Below, piece by piece: positions 1-6,558 of a DNA stretch of 38,814 nucleotides; position 1 is the stretch's first letter, and every line of letters starts with the position of its first letter. The position numbers and the translations under genes are program-made. The notes under the pieces were generated by a model. It worked only from the letters and a program-made list of their open reading frames with translations, ran no database searches and was not told the origin of the DNA. The DNA comes from a virus. Location: IMG/VR virus record IMGVR_UViG_3300020370_000015, positions 1 to 38,814 of that record. One strand, given 5' to 3'.

Positions 1-102
1 GCTGCTGCTGGCTCGGTCGGCTCGGCTGGCTCAGTTGATCCCGATACCGGCTCGGCTGGCTCGGTCGGCTCAGTCGATACCGGCTCTGACGTCGCTCCGA
101 TG
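1..102. repeat. Terminal redundancy, left copy
   Basis: The first 102 bases match the last 120 bases of the window (38695-38814) except that the right copy has one extra 18-base unit. The same reading frame of the AAA+ ATPase gene runs through both copies, so this is an overlap joining the ends of a circular or circularly permuted molecule. It is not a chance repeat. The unique genome length would be 38694 or 38712 bases, depending on which copy is used. Confidence 0.93.
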
Positions 103-455
103 AAATCACCACGATTCAACCGGCGCCCAATTTCAGCGTGGACAACATCCCACCCCACGGAGCCAATGAAGTTCACGATCATTCTCATCACGTCAACATT
201 GCGCCGGTCTAAGTGTTGCCACGAATCGACCTGCTCAATTGCTAGCAGTTGATCGGCGGTCCCGTTCTCTCGGTAATGCCGGATAAGTCTCTGGACTTCC
301 GTCTTCTTTGCAATGCCATCGGGGGCACCGGCTATCACTTCGTCTTCATTGAAATGCACACTAACTTTCCGGCCGGTACTGAACTCAGCAATGACGCAAT
401 GTGCGTTAGCGTCCCACTTCGTCCCGGTCGGGTTTCCACTTGATTGAGCAGCCAT
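1..455 (-). CDS. CobS/MoxR-like AAA+ ATPase, N-terminal part (continues at 38814)
   Basis: The ATG at 455 opens a frame that is still open at base 1 (151 codons) and resumes in frame at the right end of the window. The joined gene (455 to 1, then down to 37692) encodes 485 or 491 residues depending on the repeat copy. The first roughly 120 residues form a compact mixed domain rich in charged residues that I do not recognise. An acidic Pro/Glu/Thr linker built of EPAEPT-type units and a run of alanines then leads to the ATPase. A purine-rich stretch (GAGAGAGG, about 464-472 on the minus strand) precedes the ATG. The linker probably separates a target-binding domain from the AAA+ ring; this is inferred from the architecture only. 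Confidence 0.85.
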   Translation of the reverse strand, partial: MAAQSSGNPTGTKWDANAHCVIAEFSTGRKVSVHFNEDEVIAGAPDGIAKKTEVQRLIRHYRENGTADQLLAIEQVDSWQHLDRRNVDVMRMIVNFIGSVGWDVVHAEIGRRLNRGDFIGATSEPVSTEPTEPAEPVSGSTEPAEPTEPAA

Positions 456-463
456 GAGGCTAC

Positions 464-511
464 CTCTCTCTCTTGATTAGGTCGGCTGATTCCGACCCCC
501 CAATTATCGCA
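464..511 (-). promoter_or_regulatory. Leader and extended -10 promoter of the AAA+/partner operon
   Basis: On the minus strand the sequence TGCGATAAT (511 to 503) fits an extended -10 box. No good -35 box lies at 16-18 bases, which is acceptable for extended -10 promoters. Downstream in the leader, GGTCGG and CCGACC (480-497) form a 6-bp stem with a 6-base loop, followed by a purine-rich ribosome-binding stretch before the ATG at 455. The box is seen by eye; promoter activity is inferred. Confidence 0.4.
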
Positions 512-538
512 CACTCAGCAACTAATTAACAGTCACAT

Positions 539-655
539 TTCAATGATGCCCGAGACCCCCCAGATTCAATGAATTTGCTATGTCTCGTCTGGAGGCGCTA
601 GGCACAAACATTCAATGAGGTATCCCCCCCGGCGATTCAATGAAACTTTCAATGA
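539..655 (+). repeat. Cluster of five TTCAATGA repeats (candidate iterons/operators)
   Basis: TTCAATGA occurs at 539-546, 565-572, 611-618, 636-643 and 648-655, all in the same orientation within 117 non-coding bases. The same 8-mer is scattered through the whole genome in both orientations, but the density here is the highest. Spacings are irregular (26, 46, 25 and 12 bases start to start), unlike regular plasmid iterons. The cluster sits between two divergent operons and next to a strongly strand-biased tract, so it could be an origin element or a multi-site operator. Confidence 0.85.
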
Positions 656-675
656 ACGCCAGACCCGGCGATGTG

Positions 676-840
676 CCCCGCCCCCTCCCCTGCGCCTCCC
701 GTATATCGCTGTTTTGGTGGGTTTGGTTCAACTGTTTTGGGCTGTTGGTGTGGGGGGTGAGGGTGTTTTTTTGTTGTTGTTGGTGTGTTGTGGGGGTGTT
801 GGGTTTGTTTGGGTGGTTACTGGTTGGGTGGGTGGTTGAG
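676..840. other. C-rich segment followed by a G/T-only tract
   Basis: Bases 676-700 contain 19 C in 25. From 721 to 840, 111 of 120 bases are G or T (5 A and 4 C by hand count), with several runs of three or more G separated by short T-rich loops, some spaced so that a G-quadruplex is possible on the plus strand. No convincing gene covers it. Such extreme strand asymmetry fits an origin, a transcription-linked R-loop site or a packaging/structural element; which of these is inference. Confidence 0.8.
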
Positions 841-845
841 CACAG

Positions 846-929
846 GTAGCCCCCTCTTTGGGGGACTACTGCGACTGGTTTGGAGCCTGTGGCGTCGCTT
901 GTGTAGCCAACAGGGGATTATTCTGTTGG
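846..929. other. Two stem-loops in the non-coding divergent region
   Basis: GTAG-CCCCC (846-854) pairs with GGGGG-A-CTAC (860-869) around a TCTTT loop, giving 9 base pairs with one bulged A. CCAACAG (907-913) pairs with CTGTTGG (923-929) around a 9-base loop. Neither is followed by a T run, so they are not typical terminators. They could be part of a structured RNA or an origin. I tested the area for a tRNA cloverleaf and did not find one. Confidence 0.55.
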
Positions 930-1078
930 AAGGCCGGGGTGTGATTGGCCGATTGTTTGTGTACTTTCCGGGCTTCCCTTGACAAGTACTCGGTTGCAAT
1001 CTCGGATCTGTGCTTTGAACGTCCTTGCTTGTGTGTTCACGGGGACGTTGGGGGGTTGCCCCTTTGACGGGCGACTCT

Positions 1079-1113
1079 CCCCCCGGTTCCGATCTCTCGG
1101 GGGGGCGGTTTTT
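1079..1113 (+). terminator. Possible terminator-like hairpin ahead of the late genes
   Basis: CCCCCC (1079-1084) can pair with the G run at 1099-1105 across a 14-base loop, followed by CGG and TTTTT (1109-1113). The stem is only C/G runs and there is no clear transcript to end here, so the assignment is weak. It could instead be the 5' structure of the late transcript. From here to the first gene at 1224 I see no convincing promoter; a TTGACT at 1178-1183 lacks a partner -10 at a usual distance. Confidence 0.3.
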
Positions 1114-1223
1114 CACCGGACAACCCTATTTTCCCTTGGGTCGGGGCCACTCTCTCGTGGTGTCTTCGTTTCCGTTTTTGACTATAGCAGATCGTTTTTT
1201 GGTTGTGGTGTTATTGTGGTAGT

Positions 1224-1487
1224 ATGGCTTCCCCTCGTGTGAAATCTCCTCGTGCTTCGGCTCGTTATTACGCAAAAAACCCGAAAGCTCGGGCCAAGAA
1301 AGCTTTAACAGATAAAAAAGTTAATGCTCGTCCTGCTCAGAAACGTAAAAGGGCGGAGTTGGCGAAAGCTCGCCGTAAGAAGGGAATGATGGGTAAGGGT
1401 GGGAAAGATCTTTCTCATACGAAATCAGGGAAACTGGTTCGCGAGAACCCTTCAACTAATAGAGCAAGAAATAGGGGGAGGAAGTAG
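1224..1487 (+). CDS. Small lysine/arginine-rich protein (87 aa)
   Basis: An 87-residue, strongly basic protein opens the late block. The ATG at 1224 is preferred over an in-frame ATG at 1203 because the residues between (Trp-Cys-Tyr-Cys) do not fit the basic character of the rest. The body is dominated by Lys, Arg and Ala and ends in a run of Asn/Arg/Lys. Proteins of this kind occur in marine phages next to terminase genes. Binding to DNA or RNA is likely from the charge alone, but no catalytic motif is seen. It is followed after 8 bases by the membrane protein gene, so the two are probably co-transcribed. Confidence 0.75.
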   Translation: MASPRVKSPRASARYYAKNPKARAKKALTDKKVNARPAQKRKRAELAKARRKKGMMGKGGKDLSHTKSGKLVRENPSTNRARNRGRK

Positions 1488-1495
1488 AGAGTGCG

Positions 1496-1786
1496 GTGGA
1501 CATTGAAGATGTTGCAGACAAAGCTGATGCTTGGTCTGAAGCAATAAAAAAAATTATTAAGGCTATTTCTGCGGCGGCTGTTGCTTTGGTTACGGCTATT
1601 GCTGCTGTAGTGACGTTGTGGCCGTCTGGTGATTCTTCACCTCCTGTACCTCCACCTCCTGCGGCTGTTTCGCAGGGTATGGGGTACGGGCCGCAATGTT
1701 CGCAACTTTATAATACAATCGAGCACACTTGGACGGAATCGCAATGGACTGTCTGGGAATCATTGAGAAGAGATTTAGGTTGTTAA
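1496..1786 (+). CDS. Small single-span membrane protein (96 aa), possible second holin
   Basis: The GTG start at 1496 follows a GGGGGAGG stretch about 12 bases upstream. Residues 1-18 are charged, residues about 19-44 form one long Ala/Val/Ile-rich hydrophobic helix, then comes a Pro-rich stretch (PPVPPPP) and a C-terminal part of about 40 residues rich in Trp and Cys. One membrane span with an external tail is compatible with a holin, an antiholin or a virion membrane protein. The function is unknown. A better holin candidate lies after the amidase at 24152. The stop codon abuts the ATG of the next gene, so the two are translationally linked. Confidence 0.65.
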   Translation: MDIEDVADKADAWSEAIKKIIKAISAAAVALVTAIAAVVTLWPSGDSSPPVPPPPAAVSQGMGYGPQCSQLYNTIEHTWTESQWTVWESLRRDLGC

Positions 1787-1942
1787 ATGCCCAAAAAAGG
1801 TTTGTATTCGAATATTCATGCTAAACGCAAACGCATTAAAGCCGGAAGTGGTGAGAAGATGCGTAAGCCGGGCTCTAAGGGGGCGCCTACTTCTAAAGCG
1901 TTTAAGCAGTCAGCTAAAACTGCGAAGAAGCGGAAACGGTAA
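1787..1942 (+). CDS. Small basic protein starting MPKKGLYSNI (51 aa)
   Basis: This 51-residue frame starts with an ATG directly after the preceding stop and ends in TAATG, sharing its stop with the next start. It reads as a basic peptide with the sequence KRKRIKAGSGEKMRKPGSKG in the middle. I recognise this as a short domain repeated in many marine phages and some large viruses, often at protein ends or as a stand-alone gene. Its role is not known; nucleic-acid binding is plausible. Tight coupling on both sides and the familiar sequence make it a real gene despite its size. Confidence 0.82.
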   Translation: MPKKGLYSNIHAKRKRIKAGSGEKMRKPGSKGAPTSKAFKQSAKTAKKRKR

Positions 1943-2199
1943 TGGCGGAGTTCAAAGGTAAGAAGGTTACGTTAAACAAACCTCGTAACATTTCTAAAGG
2001 TTCTGCTGGTTATGGACGCAAACAAAAAGAAGTGTTTGTGATGCATGACGGGAAAGTTAAACGAGTCACGTTTGGTGATCCGAATATGAAGAATCGTAGT
2101 AATGAGCCGAAACGTAAGAAAGCGTTTCGTGATAGACATAACTGCGATAACCCCGGTCCAAACACTAAAGCTCGGTATTGGGCTTGTAAGGACTGGTAA
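1942..2199 (+). CDS. Conserved small basic protein (DUF5872-like, 85 aa)
   Basis: The ATG at 1942 overlaps the previous stop (TAATG). The 85 residues contain a conserved core reading VTFGDPNM, then basic residues, then HNCDNPGP and a C-terminal RYWACKDW. This pattern, with two Cys and a His, recurs in many marine phage proteins and matches my memory of the DUF5872-type domain; the family name needs a profile search. The function is unknown. In other phages it accompanies structural or protease genes. It is one of four consecutive tightly packed small genes ahead of the terminase. Confidence 0.78.
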   Translation: MAEFKGKKVTLNKPRNISKGSAGYGRKQKEVFVMHDGKVKRVTFGDPNMKNRSNEPKRKKAFRDRHNCDNPGPNTKARYWACKDW

Positions 2200-2486
2200 T
2201 GCGTCGGCGCACGAGCAATTGCGGGTGCGACGAAGAAGAATGTATTTGCCACTTTTATCATTATGATTGCGCTTGCGAGCATTGCCCGGATTGCGCTGAA
2301 GACTGTTTTTGTTTTAACCCAGAGGATGCTATGGAACATCAGGCTGACGCCCAAGAATTATTTGATAACGGCATGTGGATGTCGTTGAATGAAATGGGTG
2401 AACGCCCAGAAATAGATCCTTTTGCGGACGACACTCCTATTGAGTGTGGGTTAGAAAACCCTGACGTTTGCGAATCGTGTCAGTAA
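2199..2486 (+). CDS. Cysteine-rich acidic protein (95 aa)
   Basis: Starts at the ATG of a TAATG overlap. It contains 13 cysteines in 95 residues, 10 of them in the first 40 as closely spaced CxC and CxxC pairs with several His, which suggests a metal-binding or zinc-cluster domain. The second half is acidic (many Asp and Glu) and ends in a CESC pair. I do not recognise a named family. Upstream of the terminase it might be a small regulator or a terminase accessory factor, but this is positional inference. No signal peptide is seen, so the cysteines are more likely metal ligands than disulfides. Confidence 0.75.
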   Translation: MRRRTSNCGCDEEECICHFYHYDCACEHCPDCAEDCFCFNPEDAMEHQADAQELFDNGMWMSLNEMGERPEIDPFADDTPIECGLENPDVCESCQ

Positions 2487-2495
2487 GGGGACATT

Positions 2496-4433
2496 ATGCC
2501 TTCAGGCAAAGCCACAACTATAGAGAAATGGGCCGACTACCTAGCGATGCGGCGACAAGGTGTTTCTCTGTACGGAGCATCAAAACAATGCGGGCTGTCT
2601 TACCACGCTTGCCGAGACGCAGAAAGTGGAAAAGCTCCACGTAACTATTTGGCAGCAGAAGAAGCATTAGGGAAAACCATTCAACCGGAGGTTCCTGCTT
2701 ATGACATTCTTTCTCCCGAAGCGCAAGCTGCTTACGACAATATCGAAATCTTTGCCAAAAGGTATTTCGGCATTATTTTACAACCGTGGCAGATTGAGGC
2801 AACCGAACGGATCATGGATCTCCTCAACACAGATTACGAGGAATACGCAGTAATTAATGCGCCACCGGGGTCGGGTAAATCAACTTTCTTTGCTAAGGTA
2901 TTGCCCGCATGGGCAACCGTGCGTAACCGAGCTATCAGGGGTATGATCGGTTCATCAACGCAACGATTGGCTGAATGGTATTGTCGCAGGCTGCGCGCCG
3001 AGTTAGACCGAGCGCATCCAGTAAAAGCTGAATTGAACGATGTTCGACTCGGTTTAGCGGTTGACGCCGAAGCCACGTTGCAAGATGACTTTGGAATGTT
3101 TAAGCCAGACTCGTCAGAGATTTGGCGGTCAGAAGCATTCACAGTGCTGCAACAAGATGATGCTCCTTTGTCACAGAAGGAGCCAACATGGTCTGCGTTT
3201 GGAATGGACTCCGGGTTTCTTGGTGGTCGTTTCGATCTAGTTATATGGGACGACGTTTACGATCCTCGAAAGATGCGGTCGGCAGAGTCTCGGGAAGATA
3301 TGCGCCGCTGGTGGGATGAAGTAGCTGAAACTCGGTTAGAGCCGGGAGGGTTACTGATTCTTCAAGGGCAACGCATGTCAGCAGATGACATTTATAGGTA
3401 CGCACTGGACAAAGTAGCCCCACCCGATGAAATTGAACTAGAGGAATTTGATCCAGAAGATGCACCAGAAGAATGGCGAAAATACCATCATGTCAGCTAT
3501 AAAGCGCACTACGAAGAAAGTTGTGAAGGCGATCACCAACCTGACGCCGCACCGTGGCCCGAGGGGTGTTTACTATACCCTCGTAGATTACCGTGGCGAA
3601 AACTGCGACACATTAAAGCGCAGACTCCAGACCGATTTGAAGTCCTGTATCAGCAATCGGACGTAAACCCGGCAAGCGTTCTCGTTGACCCATTATGGGT
3701 TAGTGGCGGTGTCGGCAAAGACGGTGTTGATTATGTTGGTTGTTGGGACAACGACCGTGACTTGTGGGAAATCCCCACGGGAGTCACGGGCGATTTATTT
3801 GTTGTAGCAACTGCCGACCCGTCACCAGCAAACTTTTGGGCAATTCAATGCTGGGCGTATAACCCAGAAACCGAATTCAGATATTTGTTGGAATCATACC
3901 GACGCAAAATGGATGCCCCTGATTTTCTTGACTGGAATCACACAGAGCAACGCTTTGGTGGAATAGCTGAAGAATGGTGGCAAATCACAAACGAGTTAGG
4001 GCGACCAATCACGCATTGGATCATTGAAGCTAACGCTGCACAAAAATTTATTTTGCAGTACGACCATTTCAAACGGTGGGCTGCTCTCCGAGGCGTACAA
4101 CTTGTTCCTCACTACACGCACTCTCGAAACAAAGGCGACCCCAAGTACGGGGTGCAAATGCTTGCGCCATTGTGGCGTGTCGGGCGGGTACGTTTGCCCG
4201 GAAAACAACGCACAGATGCAAGACCACACTCGTTACTTTTAGTGAATGAAGTCACTCGTTGGAACCCAGAAGGCACTGGGGCTCGGACAGACGACTGTGT
4301 TATGGCACAATGGTTCTTAGAACACAATTTAGAAAAACTTTACATACCCCCGACTCAGGGGCCAAAACAGTGGCGTCCCACATGGCTGACAGGGCATGAT
4401 ATAGAGGACGGCAAAATGTTCGCGAGGTCGTAG
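2496..4433 (+). CDS. terL: Terminase large subunit
   Basis: The DNA-packaging motor ATPase/nuclease, 645 residues. The N-terminus (about residues 5-45) looks like a helix-turn-helix, perhaps a built-in small-terminase DNA-binding element, since no separate small terminase is obvious. The Walker A motif PPGSGKST lies near residue 125 and Walker B (DLVIWDD) near 247-254. The C-terminal RNase H-like nuclease begins at the acidic motif TADPSPA near 436, with later acidic residues including TDDC. A ribosome-binding stretch AAGGGGA precedes the ATG. The next gene overlaps by one base (TAGTG). Packaging motor and portal are adjacent, as is usual. Confidence 0.93.
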   Translation: MPSGKATTIEKWADYLAMRRQGVSLYGASKQCGLSYHACRDAESGKAPRNYLAAEEALGKTIQPEVPAYDILSPEAQAAYDNIEIFAKRYFGIILQPWQIEATERIMDLLNTDYEEYAVINAPPGSGKSTFFAKVLPAWATVRNRAIRGMIGSSTQRLAEWYCRRLRAELDRAHPVKAELNDVRLGLAVDAEATLQDDFGMFKPDSSEIWRSEAFTVLQQDDAPLSQKEPTWSAFGMDSGFLGGRFDLVIWDDVYDPRKMRSAESREDMRRWWDEVAETRLEPGGLLILQGQRMSADDIYRYALDKVAPPDEIELEEFDPEDAPEEWRKYHHVSYKAHYEESCEGDHQPDAAPWPEGCLLYPRRLPWRKLRHIKAQTPDRFEVLYQQSDVNPASVLVDPLWVSGGVGKDGVDYVGCWDNDRDLWEIPTGVTGDLFVVATADPSPANFWAIQCWAYNPETEFRYLLESYRRKMDAPDFLDWNHTEQRFGGIAEEWWQITNELGRPITHWIIEANAAQKFILQYDHFKRWAALRGVQLVPHYTHSRNKGDPKYGVQMLAPLWRVGRVRLPGKQRTDARPHSLLLVNEVTRWNPEGTGARTDDCVMAQWFLEHNLEKLYIPPTQGPKQWRPTWLTGHDIEDGKMFARS

Positions 4434-6193
4434 TGAAAACCGTTGAGGAAATTATCGCCATATACACGGCAAGATCGCAAGCCGCTGGCGGCGCAAAATC
4501 TAAAATGCGTAATTTGCGAGACTATTACAACGGTGACGTAATTGTACCGTTACCGGAACTTGACTCAGACGAAAAATCTGCTGTCGCTAATTTACTTGCC
4601 CAAGGACTTGACCAAACCGCTATGCGAATAGCGTCAACAACTCCTGATGTTTTTTGTCCTCCAGCAGACCCGTCAAAGAAACGGTCAAGAGATAACGCCA
4701 ACATTAGACGTAAAGCAATTTTGGGTTGGTGGCAGCACTCGCGCATGGACTTGCAACTTTCAAAACGAGCAAGACATCTTATTGGTTACTCGTCAACAGT
4801 TACCCAACTTAGATTTAACTCTAAGACAGGTTGCCCTGAATGGCACCTTCGAGATCCATTGACAGCGTACCCAGCAAAAATGCTTGGCGTAGACGATATG
4901 CGTCCTCGTGATGTTGTGTTTGCTTACGAAAGATCTTTGGGTTGGATTAATTCAATGTACCCAGACGTAGGTCGTTTGTTCAGAGGCGACAGCAATGTTT
5001 CTGACGATCAGCCCATTGAAATCATTGAATATGTCAATGAAGAAGAACAAGTTTTAATTGCACAACGAGGCCCAATTCAATCAGGGTTGTTTCCGTCAAC
5101 GTCAGATGAGCAATCAAATGTGATTGCAGAACTTGAACGAGTGCCAAACATAATGGGACAAACGCCAGTTGTTTGTGCAGAGCGAATCAACTTAGATCAC
5201 GCCCAAGGACAATTCGACGGCATTCTTGGCATGTACCAAATGCAAGCCCGGTTAATGGCGCTTGAAGTTATTGCGGTACAAAAAGGTGTGTTCCCTGATA
5301 CTTGGCTTGTAGGCCGAGCCGGAGAAACACCTCAAATTGTAAACCCAGCCGACGGTCTTACTGGCGAAGTTGGTGTTGTCCGAGGCGGCGACTTGAAAGA
5401 CATGGCGCTGCAACCGGGTTACATGACTAACCCAGCTATTGACCGTTTAGAAAGAGCGCAACGATTAACTGCTGGCATTCCATCTGAATTTGGTGGTGAG
5501 TCAACTACCAATATTCGTACTGGACGCCGAGGCGACGCTGTGCTTTCTGCTGTAGTGGATTTCCCAATTCAAGAAGCTCAACGAATTATGGCAAGAGCTT
5601 TAGAAGAAGAAAACAAACTTGCAATTGATTTATCAAAAGCGTACGCCAACACTAAAGGCAAATCGTTCTATGTAAATACAAAGAACGGCAAAGGCCGAGT
5701 TGACTACACACCTAAAGAAAACTTTGAAACAAACGACAACGTGGTCAGCTACTCGCAAGCAGGAGCAGATATCAACAATCTTGTCATAGGGGGAGGACAA
5801 CGAGTTGGTATGGGCACTATGTCGAAACGGTCGTTTATGACAATAGATCCGTTAGTTGACGATCCAGAGTTTGAACACGACGCTGTAATAGCAGAACAAC
5901 TAGAACAAGCTTTGCTTGCTTCAATACAACAACAAGCTTCTGAAGGAATTATCCCTCCAGCGGATCTTGCCCGAATTATGGAACTTGTTGCTAATGACCA
6001 AATGGAATTAGCTGAAGCAGTAGACACAGTTCAGAAAGAAGCACAAGAGCGACAAGCAACAGAAGTTGATCCAATGTCGCCAGAAGCGCAACCGGGATTG
6101 GCATTACCGGGCATGGGGGCTGAAGCAATGCCAGCACCGGGCGGAGGGCCACAACAAGCACCTCCGTTAGCTGAACTTCTAGGAGCTTTGTAA
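4433..6193 (+). CDS. Portal protein
   Basis: 586 residues, GTG start overlapping the terminase stop. The early sequence (KMRNLRDYYNGD, then an Asn/Leu-rich helix) is typical of phage portal proteins, which form the dodecameric gate at the capsid vertex through which DNA is packaged and ejected. The middle contains a conserved mixed domain ending in a Gly-Arg-rich stretch with RTGRRGDAVLS near residues 361-371. The C-terminal part is Gln/Glu-rich with a Pro-rich tail, likely inside the capsid. Length and position after the terminase support the call. Confidence 0.88.
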   Translation: MKTVEEIIAIYTARSQAAGGAKSKMRNLRDYYNGDVIVPLPELDSDEKSAVANLLAQGLDQTAMRIASTTPDVFCPPADPSKKRSRDNANIRRKAILGWWQHSRMDLQLSKRARHLIGYSSTVTQLRFNSKTGCPEWHLRDPLTAYPAKMLGVDDMRPRDVVFAYERSLGWINSMYPDVGRLFRGDSNVSDDQPIEIIEYVNEEEQVLIAQRGPIQSGLFPSTSDEQSNVIAELERVPNIMGQTPVVCAERINLDHAQGQFDGILGMYQMQARLMALEVIAVQKGVFPDTWLVGRAGETPQIVNPADGLTGEVGVVRGGDLKDMALQPGYMTNPAIDRLERAQRLTAGIPSEFGGESTTNIRTGRRGDAVLSAVVDFPIQEAQRIMARALEEENKLAIDLSKAYANTKGKSFYVNTKNGKGRVDYTPKENFETNDNVVSYSQAGADINNLVIGGGQRVGMGTMSKRSFMTIDPLVDDPEFEHDAVIAEQLEQALLASIQQQASEGIIPPADLARIMELVANDQMELAEAVDTVQKEAQERQATEVDPMSPEAQPGLALPGMGAEAMPAPGGGPQQAPPLAELLGAL

Positions 6194-6558
6194 TGGCTAG
6201 AGCAAGACGACCAGAACTTAAAGGACTTCCTTACGGTCAAAAACAAGCAGCAGAAGAATCTATGGCTGCTGTCCCAATGGCTGACGAAGATTACGACCGA
6301 CCAGAACCTCCTCCTCGGGCAGTTCCGGGTCAAGCTGGCAGTCCTTTACGGTCTACGTCTTTGCCGGGTGAAAACATTATGACGCCCATAAACGGGAATC
6401 AGCCTTCAATGCTGCAAAGCGAAGAAATGGATTACAGCAAATACGAACAGTATTTACCAGCCATTGAAGAACTTGCTTCAGTTAATGGGGCAAGCCGAGA
6501 CATGATTATGTTTGCCAAACGTCTTCGTCTTGCAATTAACGCAAACAAGAGGACGTAA
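6193..6558 (+). CDS. Hypothetical protein between portal and ejection protein (121 aa)
   Basis: Starts at the ATG of the TAATG that ends the portal gene. The first 75 residues are Pro-rich and probably disordered; residues about 80-120 form a charged helical segment ending in basic residues. No family is recognised. Its position suggests a small virion or portal-associated protein. It ends in TAATG with the giant gene, so translation is coupled. Confidence 0.7.
   Translation: MARARRPELKGLPYGQKQAAEESMAAVPMADEDYDRPEPPPRAVPGQAGSPLRSTSLPGENIMTPINGNQPSMLQSEEMDYSKYEQYLPAIEELASVNGASRDMIMFAKRLRLAINANKRT

Noticed and set aside
539-655. CRISPR array
   Set aside because: The repeat unit is only 8 bases, spacing is irregular and the same unit is scattered through coding regions. 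The Cas4-like nuclease belongs to the recombination operon and no other cas gene is present.
890-1010. Possible tRNA near the CCAACAG/CTGTTGG stem
   Set aside because: The stem has 7 pairs and a 9-base loop, the T-arm consensus is missing (GTTGCAATC in place of GTTCGAATC) and no acceptor stem closes around it.
249-1116. Several open frames of 60-100 codons on both strands in the left region
   Set aside because: They overlap the minus-strand ATPase gene or lie in the C-rich and G/T-rich tracts, have biased composition forced by those tracts, no ribosome-binding sites and no recognisable sequence.
1496-1786. Main lysis holin
   Set aside because: It has one membrane span and lies among packaging genes; the small membrane protein overlapping the endolysin gene at 24152 is the better candidate.
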